From JBBRHQ01 sp963815645 (lineage in GTDB: Bacteria; Actinomycetota; Thermoleophilia; Solirubrobacterales; 70-9), in the NCBI GenBank assembly GCA_963815645.1, contig CAWFHL010000001.1, forward strand, positions 310,001 through 374,000: 64,000 nt of DNA, written 5' to 3'. Both the position numbers and the translations under genes were made by a program. The notes beneath the pieces were generated by a model. That model had not been told where the DNA came from. It did not search any database and was given only the letters and a program-made list of their open reading frames with translations. The stretch's first letter is position 1, and the number at the start of each line of letters is the position of its first letter. Shown here piece by piece: positions 45,116 through 53,394 of this stretch.

Positions 45116-45869
45116 GCGACCGCATGGTCGCCACGGTCGAGCACGACGGCCGCACCGACGAGGTGGCGGTCGAGGACCCGCTCGAGATCCGCGTCGACGG
45201 GGAGCCGCTGGCGGTGACCATGCGCACCCCCGGCCACGACGAGGAGCTGGCCCTCGGGTTCCTCTACGGGGAGGGCCTGATCGACAAACCCCACGAGACC
45301 GGCCCGACCGAGGACTTCGCCTCCAACATCGTCGAGGTGGCGGGGCCCCTACTGCGCGATCCGGGGGCCCGCCGCTTCTACACGACCTCCTCGTGCGGGA
45401 TCTGCGGACGGGGGGCGCTGGAGGAGGTCGCGGTGATGGCGCCTCGGTCGCGGCCGAGGGCCCGCGCGGTCTCGCGCCGCCTGCTCGCCGATCTGCCGGA
45501 GCGGTTGCGGCAGCCGAGCTTCGATCGCACCGGGGGGCTGCACGCGGCCGGGCTGTTCGACCCCGAGCGGCCGAGCTGCTCGAGGTGCGCGAGGATGTCG
45601 GGCGCCACAACGCCCTCGACAAGCTGGTCGGCTGGGCGCTAATGGGCGAGCGAGCTGCCGCTGGAGGGCCGGATCGCTCTGCGTCAGCGGCCGGCTCTCC
45701 TACGAGCTGGTCCAGAAGGCCGCCGTCGCCGGCGCTCCGATCCTGGTCGGGGTTGGCGCCCCCAGCTCACTGGCGATCGAGCTCGCCGCCGATCGGGGGA
45801 TCACCCTCGGCGGGTTCGCCCGCGAGGGCAGCGTCAACGTCTACACCGGGCGCTCACCGGCTCGCCTGA
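45112..45869 (+). CDS. fdhD: Formate dehydrogenase accessory sulfurtransferase FdhD, copy 1 (several apparent lesions)
   Basis: FdhD moves sulfur to the molybdenum cofactor of formate dehydrogenase. The TTG at 45112 overlaps the fdhA stop. The sequence is nearly identical to copy 2 (47633-48415) over its first half, including the Cys loop TTSSCGICGRGALEEV. Against copy 2, extra bases appear near 45445-45470, 45572, 45645-45655 and 45675, and the last 60 codons (SGRLSYELVQKAAVAGAPIL onward) agree again. I read these as insertion errors in an intact gene, although real decay of a duplicated copy cannot be excluded. Its position at the end of the formate dehydrogenase operon argues for function. 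Confidence 0.82.
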
Positions 45870-45941
45870 GCCCGATGGCCGGCCATCTCGGTTGGGGCCT
45901 GGTCTGACTGGCGAGTCGCCATTCAATCCGTCTCACTTCCG

Positions 45942-45955
45942 TGAGAGTTCTCTCA
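45942..45955. promoter_or_regulatory. 14-bp palindrome TGAGAG-TT-CTCTCA, copy 1
   Basis: A perfect inverted repeat between fdhD copy 1 and a truncated membrane gene. The same 14 bp occur at 48486-48499 in the corresponding place of the second unit, although the flanking bases have diverged. Conservation in both copies suggests an operator or promoter element. Confidence 0.5.
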
Positions 45956-45977
45956 TCCCGTACTTAGGCCGGCACTG

Positions 45978-46155
45978 GTTTGCTGACGGTTCTGCACAAT
46001 GCCAGCTTCATCGTCTGGATCGCGCTGATAACCCTCCACGTACTCGGCCACATGCTCGAGTCCCAAGGCTCGCCTTCGGACGACTGGCGGACGACAGGGG
46101 GTCGCGAAGCCGAAATCGCGGGCTCGGAACTGCGGCTGATGCTCCTGGGTAGCGC
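45978..46155 (+). pseudogene. Truncated copy of the fdhD-linked membrane protein
   Basis: The stretch from GCTGACGGTTCTGCACAATG to about 46155 is a diverged copy of 48903-49080, encoding LTVLHNASFIVWIALITLHV, LGHMLE and REAEIAGSELRLMLLG. About 400 bp corresponding to the first three membrane helices of the intact gene are missing, and the C-terminal helix is replaced by unrelated sequence. This is a real deletion, not explainable by single-base errors. Confidence 0.72.
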
Positions 46156-46470
46156 AATCTCGACCCCGCGGACCCGGTCGCTGCGGCGGTCGACGATGGC
46201 GATTTCGTGGTTGCCAGCGCCGCCGTTGACAACGTCGGCGGCGCCATCGTCCGGCTTGATCTTGTTGTCGGCTGCGCCGCCGGAGAGCGTGTCTTTTGTC
46301 GCCGCCGATTACGTCGTTGCCGGCCTCGCCGCGTACCAGGTCGCCGCCGCCACGGCCGTTGATCCGGTCATTCCCGCCTCTGCCGCCGATTACGTCGCCC
46401 CCGGTCGTGCCGGCTAGCGTGTTCGCCCGATTGTCCCCGAGAATCGCGCGCCTGCGGAAGAAAAACGCTG
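46156..46470 (-). pseudogene. Remnant of an RTX (haemolysin-type calcium-binding repeat) protein
   Basis: Read on the minus strand, this stretch gives ILGDNRANTLAGTTGGDVIG, GRGGNDRINGRGGGDLVRG and EAGNDVIGGD, then after a frame change TLSGGAADNKIKPDDGAADV and VNGGAGNHEIAIVDRRSDRV. The nine-residue GGxGxDxxx-type repeats are characteristic of secreted RTX proteins. No start codon, secretion domain or long frame remains, so it is a fragment left after rearrangement between the two fdhD units. Confidence 0.65.
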
Positions 46471-46491
46471 AGCCTCACGTTCAACTTCCGG

Positions 46492-47400
46492 ATGAAGACC
46501 TTTACCGGCGGCTACCACCGATCCCCCCGCTACTACGCGGACCTCGTCCGCTTCCACCGCCGCGGTACCAAGACCTTTGCACGGGAGACCTTCGACCTCT
46601 TCCGTGACACGCAGGCGCTTGGCGGCAGTCGACTGCTCGAGATCGGCTGCGGCGGACGTGCCGGTGCAACCTTGCTTCACCACACGTGCGGTGCTCGCAT
46701 TACCGGGATCGACTTCGACATTGTCGGCTTTGGATTCCGGACTCGGTTTGCCGAGCTGCGCGAGAATGGCGTTGAACGAGCGGCCAAGACCCTGCTTCGC
46801 CAATTTGCCTTCGACCGCGCTTACTACGACGAACTGGCCAACCTTCTTGGTCGGCCTTTGAGGTTCGATGCAGACCTCCGCCGGATGGATGCCCGCAAGC
46901 TAGCTTTACCCGATGACGAGTTCGACCTTGTCTATAGCAACTGGGTTTTTGAGCACATTGACGGGATCGATGAAGCAGCACGTGAAATTGCCAGAGTGCT
47001 GAAACCTTCTGGCAAAGCGTGGCTGGACATCCATCTCTTTCCATGTCTGTCTGGAGGGCATGTCCTCAGCTGGAGAGAGCCATCGCACCCACCTCGCACT
47101 CCCCCTCCCTGGGACCACCTGCGCGCCCGAACACAGCCCGCTGATACATATTTGAACGAGCTCTCGGCTTCCGACTACCTTGAAGTATTTCGTCGCTACT
47201 TCACGGTTGAGTCTCTCCAATACCTGACACAAGGCGAGGATCTCGCCACGGAGGAGATTGTCAAAGAGACCGGCTACAGTCGCGAGGACCTGACGAGATA
47301 TCGGCTGCTTCTGCTGCTCACCCCACTGGAGGTGGGTGAGTCCGCTAGAACCGACCTGCGCGCCCAGGCCCCACTAGCTTCGCTTTCTGGCGATAGTTGA
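46492..47400 (+). CDS. SAM-dependent class I methyltransferase, lower-GC insert
   Basis: Intact, 302 aa. Motif I is LLEIGCGGRAGATLLHHTCG with the acidic end of strand 2 at ITGIDFD. Motif IV-like LPDDEFDLVYSNWVFEHIDG and the post-motif ARVLKPSGKAWLDIHLFP are present, as in methyltransferases of surface-glycan clusters. Base composition is lower in GC than the flanking formate dehydrogenase genes and resembles the polysaccharide region after 54 kb. It lies between the two fdhD units, next to two gene remnants, so it was probably inserted there. The methyl acceptor is unknown. Confidence 0.8.
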   Translation: MKTFTGGYHRSPRYYADLVRFHRRGTKTFARETFDLFRDTQALGGSRLLEIGCGGRAGATLLHHTCGARITGIDFDIVGFGFRTRFAELRENGVERAAKTLLRQFAFDRAYYDELANLLGRPLRFDADLRRMDARKLALPDDEFDLVYSNWVFEHIDGIDEAAREIARVLKPSGKAWLDIHLFPCLSGGHVLSWREPSHPPRTPPPWDHLRARTQPADTYLNELSASDYLEVFRRYFTVESLQYLTQGEDLATEEIVKETGYSREDLTRYRLLLLLTPLEVGESARTDLRAQAPLASLSGDS

Positions 47401-47600
47401 CGACCCGACTCTCACGCGTGTTCGACCGGTCTCAAACCTCCGTAGAACTTGCGAAGCGAGGTGGAACCCCCGAGGGGAACGCGGGTATGCAGTCTCGACC
47501 ATCACCCCGGTTCCGATGAAGCAGCCCGAACCAATGCTGACGCCACGAAACCGGTGCACGGCGATCCGAAAGGTTTCCGCTCCCCGCGCATAAAGCGATC
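47374..47600 (-). pseudogene. Fragment of a left-handed beta-helix acyltransferase
   Basis: The minus strand encodes TFRIAVHRFRGVSIGSGCFI and GTGVMVETAYP, the start of a hexapeptide-repeat acetyltransferase of the WcaF/serine acetyltransferase type. After this the frame runs into unrelated Arg-rich sequence. Neither the first helix nor the C-terminal coil is present. It ends at the fdhD copy 2 unit, so the duplication or an insertion truncated it. Confidence 0.5.
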
Positions 47601-47632
47601 AGCGCGAACACCGCCGCGGCTTGGCACGGGGT

Positions 47633-48415
47633 GTGGCCCGCCCCTCGCAGGAATCTCCTCCCGTCGTTGAGCGACCGCCGGTCGCCACGGTCGAGCACGA
47701 CGGCCGCACCGACGAGGTGGCGGTCGAGGACCCGCTCGAGATTCGCGTCGACGGGGAGCCGCTGGCGGTGACCATGCGCACCCCCGGCCACGACGAGGAG
47801 CTGGCCCTCGGGTTCCTCTACGGGGAGGGGCTGATCGACAAACCCCACGAGACCGGCCCGACCGAGGACTTCGCCTCCAACATCGTCGAGGTCGCCGGGC
47901 CGCTGCTGCGCCACCCCGGCGCCCGCCGCTTCTACACGACCTCCTCGTGCGGGATCTGCGGACGGGGGGCGCTGGAGGAGGTCGCGGTGATCGCCCCGGT
48001 CGCGGCCGAGGGCCCGCGGGTCTCACGAGAACTGCTGGCGGATCTCCCCGATCGCCTGCGACAGCCGGCCTTCTCCCGCACCGGCGGGCTCCACGCCGCG
48101 GGCCTCTTCGATGCCGGCGGCGAGCCCGTGATCGTGCGCGAGGACGTAGGCCGCCACAACGCTCTCGACAAGGTGATCGGGTGGGCGCTGGGCGAGGGGC
48201 TGCTCCCATTGGCGGACCGAATGCTCTGCGTCAGCGGCCGGCTCTCCTATGAGCTGGTGCAGAAGACCGCGGTGGCCGGCGGCCCGATCCTCGTTGGGGT
48301 CGGCGCCCCCAGCTCACTGGCAATCGACCTCGCCGCCGACCGCAACATCACGCTCGGCGGCTTCGCCCGCAAGGGCAGCATCAATGTCTACTCGGGCGCT
48401 CACCGCCTCGCCTGA
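47633..48415 (+). CDS. fdhD: Formate dehydrogenase accessory sulfurtransferase FdhD, copy 2
   Basis: Intact, about 260 aa. VEHDGRTDEVAVEDPLEIRV, RTPGHDEELALGFLYGEGLI, the catalytic cysteine loop TTSSCGICGRGAL and REDVGRHNALDKVIGWAL are all family motifs. Homology to copy 1 begins abruptly at TTGAGCGACCGC (47667), and the upstream DNA is unrelated, so the duplication breakpoint is at the fdhD start. Because that TTG is out of frame here, translation probably starts at the GTG at 47633 or TTG at 47621, adding an unrelated N-terminal extension. Stop at 48415. Confidence 0.88.
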   Translation: MARPSQESPPVVERPPVATVEHDGRTDEVAVEDPLEIRVDGEPLAVTMRTPGHDEELALGFLYGEGLIDKPHETGPTEDFASNIVEVAGPLLRHPGARRFYTTSSCGICGRGALEEVAVIAPVAAEGPRVSRELLADLPDRLRQPAFSRTGGLHAAGLFDAGGEPVIVREDVGRHNALDKVIGWALGEGLLPLADRMLCVSGRLSYELVQKTAVAGGPILVGVGAPSSLAIDLAADRNITLGGFARKGSINVYSGAHRLA

Positions 48416-48485
48416 GCCCGGCGGCCATCTCAGCCGGGACCTGGTCTGACCGGCAGGGGTCGCCACTCCATCCGCCTCCCCTATG

Positions 48486-48499
48486 TGAGAGTTCTCTCA
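48486..48499. promoter_or_regulatory. 14-bp palindrome TGAGAG-TT-CTCTCA, copy 2
   Basis: Identical to 45942-45955 and located 49 bp before the ATG of the membrane protein gene. A second partial palindrome, TTAGCCCGGCCTAA, follows at about 48508-48521. Together they look like a promoter/operator for the downstream gene. Confidence 0.5.
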
Positions 48500-48547
48500 T
48501 CTTCTCCTTAGCCCGGCCTAAGCCTCTGCGGCCAGGATCGACGTTCG

Positions 48548-49156
48548 ATGTACCGAGAGACCGACGTTCTCGCCCGCGACGGGGTGGTGGGAAACGCGCG
48601 CGTGACCGGCGGCGCAGCGGCGATGCTGCTCATCCTTCTGGCGATCGAGGGGGCGACGATCCCCTTCATCGGCCCTCTCGTCGGGCCTCACATCTTCATT
48701 GGAATGCTGCTCATTCCGCCGGTCCTGCTGAAGCTCGCCAGCACCGGCTATCGCTTTACCCGCTACTACTCCGGCGCGCCGAGTTACCGCCGCAACGGCC
48801 CCCCGCCCCTTGCCCTGCGGGTGCTCGCGCCCGGGGTGGTCCTGACCACCCTGGCGTTGTTCGGGACCGGGGTCGCGCTGCTGATCACCGGTCCCACGGG
48901 CTCGCTGACGGTCCTGCACAAGGCCAGCTTCATCGCCTGGTTCGTGCTGATGACCCTCCACGTGCTCGGCCACGTGCTCGATGTCCCGAGGCTCGCCTTC
49001 GCCGACTGGCGGAGCAGAGGGGGTCGCGAAGCCGAAATCGCCGGCTCCGGGCTGCGGCTCATGCTCCTGGGCAGCTCAATCCTCGCCGGCTTCGTCCTCG
49101 CGGCGGCGACAATCTCTCTCGCCGCTCCGTGGCTCTCCTCCCTCCCAGGCGGCTGA
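48548..49156 (+). CDS. Five-helix membrane protein with conserved histidines, candidate cytochrome b-type anchor
   Basis: Intact, 202 aa. Hydrophobic helices lie at about residues 23-43, 46-66, 88-113, 121-142 and 178-198. Histidines fall inside or at the ends of helices (GPHIFIG, VLHKASF, MTLHVLGHVLD), the pattern expected for heme b ligation in small cytochrome b561-like or formate-dehydrogenase gamma-type subunits. It follows fdhD in both duplicated units (truncated in the first). A role in passing electrons from a molybdoenzyme to the membrane is inference; I cannot assign a named family. Confidence 0.65.
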   Translation: MYRETDVLARDGVVGNARVTGGAAAMLLILLAIEGATIPFIGPLVGPHIFIGMLLIPPVLLKLASTGYRFTRYYSGAPSYRRNGPPPLALRVLAPGVVLTTLALFGTGVALLITGPTGSLTVLHKASFIAWFVLMTLHVLGHVLDVPRLAFADWRSRGGREAEIAGSGLRLMLLGSSILAGFVLAAATISLAAPWLSSLPGG

Positions 49157-49172
49157 TCCCGAATCCCGGCGA

Positions 49173-49292
49173 GGCCGGCGCCCCAATCCTGGTCGGGAAG
49201 GCGCCCCCAGCTCACTGGCGATCGAGCTGGCCGCCGATCGGGGGATCACCCTCGGCGGCTTCGCCCGCGAGGGCGGGTCAACGTCTACACCG
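49173..49292 (+). pseudogene. Third, 3'-terminal fragment of fdhD
   Basis: About 120 bp matching the end of fdhD, closer to copy 1 than copy 2: APILVGK, then SSLAIELAADRGITLGGFAR and VNVYTG. It lies 16 bp after the intact membrane protein gene, with no upstream part of fdhD. This implies that at least three fdhD units once existed in tandem and that the third lost its first 600 bp. Confidence 0.75.
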
Positions 49293-49356
49293 GCCCCGAA
49301 CGCGTTCTCGACTAGCAACGGCGAACAAGAGCGAGGACGATCGTCTCGAACCGTGG

Positions 49357-50472
49357 CTACGGCTTTCCACCCGTCTGCTTGACGAAGGCGTACCAAGCGG
49401 GCTTCGGCTTGCCGGCGAAGGTGAAGAGGCCGGATCCGCCGCAGATCGCGCAGTTGCTGTCCGGATCGTCGTCCCAGGAGAACCAGTAGGTGCGGCCGAT
49501 CCTCCACCGGGCCCGGTTCCTCCTCAACATCGTGTAGGCAAGCTGCAGCTGCTTCTTCTGCCCCTTGGGTCCCCTCGCCGAGGGCAGCGACGGATCGTGC
49601 CCGGAGCCCCAGCCGAACTCATCGATCCAGAGCGGCGTTTTCTTGTCTCCCGTACCGCTTCATCAGCGCCGCGGGTGTTGACGATCTGCCTCTTCATCAC
49701 CCTCACAGTGGCCCCGTAGGGGTGCAGGGCGTAGGCATCGAAGGCGGACTTGACCCCCTTGACCTTGTAGAGCCGCCTCATGAAGGCGATGTCGTTCATG
49801 TCCCCGTGGAGCTTCGGCTGGTAGGGCTCTCCGAAGAGGCCGCCGATCACTATCTTCGCCCCCCGATCGACCTTGTTCAGGGTCTGGCGGGAGATCTTCA
49901 GCATCCGCGCATAGCCGACCGGCGAGATCGGCTTGGTGAACGAGTCCAGGTTCATCTCGTTCCAGATCTGCCAGAAGCGGACCGGTGAGTAGGGGACCGT
50001 CCGGGTTGAGCTTCCAAAAAGTGCCGTGCGGTCCGTATCGAGCGACCAGGGCCGCCAGGAACGTCGTCCAAGCGCGCTCCTGGGCGGGGGAGCCGACCGG
50101 CATCGCCGCCCGTCGCCGTGGTTGACCCAGTAAGGGGTGGAGTACGATGAAGGGAAGCACGTCAAGACCGGCCTTCGGGGCGAGCCTCATCACGTGATCG
50201 ACCGAGGACCAGTTGTAGACGCCGGGGAGGTAGTTGATCCCCCGCCAGTAGACGGGGGTCCTGAAGGTGCGGATCCCCCCGCGCCGCATCCTCGCGTACT
50301 GCGCCGGAGTCGGCGTGCCGGAGTTCGGGTTGATTCCGAAGAATTTCGCGGGCAGGCGCGCATGATGGTGCTTGTGGTGATGCTTGGTTCCCCCCGAGCC
50401 CTGCGCCACCGACCCAGCGACCAGGCCGAGCGCGCAGATCACGGCTATGGGAACGAGCTTCTTCCAGACCAT
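49357..50472 (-). CDS. Secreted glycoside hydrolase, clan A (GH39/GH5-like) (several apparent frameshifts)
   Basis: About 370 aa after repair. A signal peptide (LVPIAVICALGLVAGSVAQG) is followed by a His-rich stretch (KHHHKHHHAR) and FFGINPNSGTPTPAQYARMR, the start of a TIM barrel. The acid/base Glu is in RFWQIWNEMNLDSF and the nucleophile Glu in ALWIDEFGWGSG, the two-glutamate arrangement of clan A retaining enzymes. The frame breaks near 50110, 49995 and 49660, and a stop at 49357 follows KQTGGKP. The substrate (a xylan- or glucan-type glycan) cannot be told. It neighbours the sugar-modifying genes but is separated from them by 155 bp. Confidence 0.75.
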
Positions 50473-50627
50473 GTTGCCTTTCCGCCTAAGTCTCCGAAAT
50501 CCCCAGGGCCATTTGACCCGGACCCTGCAGCTGGAAAGGAGCAAACTACCGCTCCGCCGGCCATCGATTGAGTAGGTCAGACCTCAACTCGAACATCCGT
50601 TGAGTCAGGCGAGAAAGCTTAGTCCGG

Positions 50628-51751
50628 TCAGGCAGGCGGACGAGCAAGATCGGACCCGGCCAACACGGCCTCGGCAACCCGGACCAGCTCGTCGTCTCGC
50701 AGCTCCGGGAAGATCGGCAGGGAGATCTCCTCGCGTCGCCCAAGCAGACGCCGCCGGGAACGGGCCTTCGAATTCGATCCCTGAAAGCGCAGGCTGGGCA
50801 TCGAGGGCGGGCGCAGTAGTGGACCCCGGTGGGGATTCCCGCGGCGGCGAGATGGTCGCGGAGAGAATCGCGATCCTCGCAGCGAACCGGGAAGAGGTGA
50901 AATACGGAAGAGTCGCGGCCTTCCAGGGTGCGATTCGGACAGGGCAGCAGCTCCCGGTAGCGGGTCGCGTGGCGCCGGCGGGCATCGTTGGCGGCGTCGA
51001 GATCACCCAGCTTCAGCCGGAGCACCGCAGCCTGGAGACCGTCGAGGCGCTCGTTGAACCCGGGCTCGCGGTGGACGCCGTCCCCGCCGCGGCCCAGATC
51101 GCGCAGCGCCCTGGCGCGGTCGGCGAGCTGTGCGTCATCTGTGCAGATCGCCCCGCCGTCGCCGAGGGCGCCGAGGTTCTTGCTCGGATAGAAGCTGAAC
51201 CCGGCGGCCAGCCCGAACGAGCCCGCCCGTGCGCCGGGGGGGCCGGCGCCGTGAGCCTGGGCCGCGTCCTCGATCACCGCCAGTCCATGCCGTGGAGGCA
51301 AGCCTCCCGACCGCCTCCATCTCGCAGAGCTGGCCGTAGAGGTGGACCGGCATGATCGCCGCGGTCCGCTCGCTCACCCGTGCCTCGGCGGACTCGAGGT
51401 CGATCAGGCCGTCCTCTTCGAGCACGTCGCAGAGGACAGGCGTCGCCCCGGCGTGGATCACGGCGAGCGCCGAGGCGACGAAGGTCATCGCCGGGAACGA
51501 TCACCTCGTCGCCGGGGCCGATGCCGGCGGCGAGCAGCGCGATCGTCAGGGCGGCCGTGCCCGAGGAGACCCCGACGCAGTGCTCGAACGCCGACGTATT
51601 CGGCGAACTCCGCCTCGAACGCGGCCACCTCCTCGCCGAGGATGAAGGCGCTGCTGCCGATCACCCGGTCCAGGGCTTGCCGCAGCTCTTCCTCGATCGC
51701 CGCGTGCTGCCGATCGAGACCGGCAAACGAGATCGGGTTCTCGCCCGCCAT
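50628..51751 (-). CDS. DegT/DnrJ/EryC1-family PLP sugar aminotransferase (several apparent frameshifts)
   Basis: About 373 aa after repair. It begins MAGENPISFAGLDRQHAAIE, the usual N terminus of WbpE/WlbC-type enzymes. VASALAVIHAGATPVLCDVL and PVHLYGQLCEMEAV follow, then LAVIEDAAQAHGA and the PLP lysine in FSFYPSKNLGALGDGGAI. The C-terminal end EEISLPIFPELRDDELVRVA is reached only after further frame changes. At least four lesions are needed. It lies 5 bp downstream of an N-acetyltransferase of the WbpD/WlbB type, the usual pair for making 2,3-diacetamido uronic acids or similar amino sugars. Confidence 0.82.
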
Positions 51752-51756
51752 CGGCC

Positions 51757-52252
51757 TCAGGCGGCGGGCTCGATCTCGACGAGCCGGATTTCCGACCACA
51801 GTGGCTCCCGCCGCCACGTCCCGGGTGACGACCGAGCCGGCGCCGACCATCGCCCCATTCCCGATCCGCACCCCGCCGAGGATCACGGCAGCGGAGCCCA
51901 CCGCGGCGCCTTCCCCGACCTCGGTCTGCAGCAGCTCCCAGTCCTCGTCGTCCTTCAGCACGCCATCGGCCGTCGTCGCCCGGGGGAGCTTGTCGTTGAT
52001 GAAGACGACGCCGTGGCCGATGAACGCCCCGTCGCCGATCTTCACGCCCTCGCAGATGAACGAGTGGCTCTGGATCTTGCAGTCGTCGCCGATCTCGGCC
52101 CCGCGCTGGATCTCCACGAACGTCCCGATCTGGGTCCTCGAGCCGATCCGGCACCCGTAGATGTTGGTGAAGGAGCGCACCACGACGTCATCTCCGAACT
52201 CGACCTCGACGATGAGGCGATTGGGGGCGCTGTTGGCTGGCTCTGAAGGCAT
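51757..52252 (-). CDS. Left-handed beta-helix N-acetyltransferase, WbpD/WlbB-like (frameshift at the end)
   Basis: About 165 aa. Hexapeptide repeats fill the protein: VVVRSFTNIYGCRIGSRTQI, GTFVEIQRGAEIGDDCKIQS, HSFICEGVKIGDGAFIGHG and GGVRIGNGAMVGAGSVVTRD. The tail reads GNPARLVEIEPAA after removing one extra base near 51785; without that it runs into the aminotransferase. VFINDKLPRATTADGVLKDD is a loop typical of the WbpD/WlbB group, which acetylates the 3-amino group of UDP-amino sugars. It forms a two-gene unit with the aminotransferase. Confidence 0.82.
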
Positions 52253-52355
52253 CGGCGGGAGGTTTACACAAGGCCCGGCGGGCGGGTGGCCGCTCGTCCT
52301 CCCGAAAATAGGGGGTGGCGGTCCAGTTTGGCGCCTTGGCGCCGATAGCACCTTG

Positions 52356-53384
52356 ATGCCGCGATCGCCTCTGGCGCCTCCCAGGTTCGAAGCCCCTTTC
52401 CGCCCTCCTCCTCGCTGCCGCGATCGCGCTCCTCCCCGGCGATTCCGCCGTCGGCCGGGAGCCCTGCCGCCGGCGCCGACCCAGGCGTTCTCCCCCCAGA
52501 GCTTCTGGAACGCCCCGCTGGCAGCCGGCGCCCCGATCGATCCCAACTCGGAGGCGATGGTCGCCGGGCTGCTCGGCGAGGTCAACTCCGAGCTGGCTCG
52601 CCACTACGGCCCGGGCATAAACACCAAGCAGTGCAGCTCACCGATCTACACCGTCGGGGCCGGCCAGCCCACGGTCAAGGTGGCGCTGGACGGCGGCAAT
52701 CCCGAGCTGCAGAGCGCGCTCAACGCCGTCCCGATCCCGGCCGGCGCCAAGCCGGCGGCCGGCAGCGACGCCCACATGATCGTCCGGCAGCCGGCCACGG
52801 ACAGCATGTGGGAGTTCTGGCGGCTCCAGAAGCGCTCCGACGGCTGGCACGCCGGCGGAGCGGGCGCCATGCGCAACGTCTCGACCAGCCCGGGCTACTA
52901 CACCCCCGACGCCTGGTCCGGCGCTCAGTCCTGGTGGGGGGCGACGGCGACCGGGCTGCCGCTCCTCGGGGGGATGATGACCATCGCCGAGCTGCAGCGA
53001 GGGCGCATCGATCACGCTCTGGCGATGGCCGTGCCCCACGCCCGAGCGAAGGTGTGGTCGTGGCCGGCGACGCACAGCGACGGCGACAGCAAGGACCCCG
53101 CCTCGCTGCCCGAGGGGGCGCGGCTGCGGCTCAACCCTGCGCTCAACCTGAAGAAGCTCAACCTGCCGCCGATGACCCGGATGATGGCCGAGGCGGCCCA
53201 GCGCTACGGGATCGTGATCCGCGATCGCGCCGGAGTTGTCGCCTTCTACGGGGAAGACCCCTCCCGGCTCGCCACGAACCCCTATCCAGCGATCTTCGGC
53301 AAGAAGTACCCCGATCAGCTGCTGGCGAGCTTCCCCTGGCGCTCCCTCCAGGTCCTGCGCCTCGATCTCCGCGGTTCGGGCTAG
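52356..53384 (+). CDS. Secreted protein of unknown function, paralogue 1 (lesion in the signal region)
   Basis: About 342 aa. The mature part begins QAFSPQSFWNAPLAAGAPID and contains EVNSELARHYGPGINTKQCS, a Trp-rich centre (DSMWEFWRLQKRSDGWHAGG), GAQSWWGATATGLPLLGGMM and MAEAAQRYGIVIRDRAGVVA. A signal peptide (KPLSALLLAAAIALLPGDSA) appears in the neighbouring frame near 52395-52455, so one or two bases there are wrong. I recognise no catalytic domain. It stands next to a tandem paralogue, and both converge on the surface-polysaccharide genes. Confidence 0.65.
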   Translation: MPRSPLAPPRFEAPFRPPPRCRDRAPPRRFRRRPGALPPAPTQAFSPQSFWNAPLAAGAPIDPNSEAMVAGLLGEVNSELARHYGPGINTKQCSSPIYTVGAGQPTVKVALDGGNPELQSALNAVPIPAGAKPAAGSDAHMIVRQPATDSMWEFWRLQKRSDGWHAGGAGAMRNVSTSPGYYTPDAWSGAQSWWGATATGLPLLGGMMTIAELQRGRIDHALAMAVPHARAKVWSWPATHSDGDSKDPASLPEGARLRLNPALNLKKLNLPPMTRMMAEAAQRYGIVIRDRAGVVAFYGEDPSRLATNPYPAIFGKKYPDQLLASFPWRSLQVLRLDLRGSG

Positions 53385-53394
53385 CCTGGACCCC

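Noticed and set aside
43061..45622. Long open frame of about 850 codons antisense to fdhA/fdhD, and similar long antisense frames at 4130-6307 and 6599-8653
   Set aside because: GC-rich DNA leaves antisense frames open. These have no recognisable domains and low-complexity Arg/Gly/Pro/Asp composition, while the opposite strand encodes clear families.
45112..45869. fdhD copy 1 as a decayed pseudogene
   Set aside because: All differences that break its frame are extra bases relative to copy 2, like the errors elsewhere, and the catalytic loop and both ends are intact. Decay is possible but not needed.
45870..47632. Insertion sequence or prophage carrying the lower-GC methyltransferase
   Set aside because: No transposase, integrase, terminal inverted repeats or target-site duplications were found; only remnants of unrelated genes are visible.
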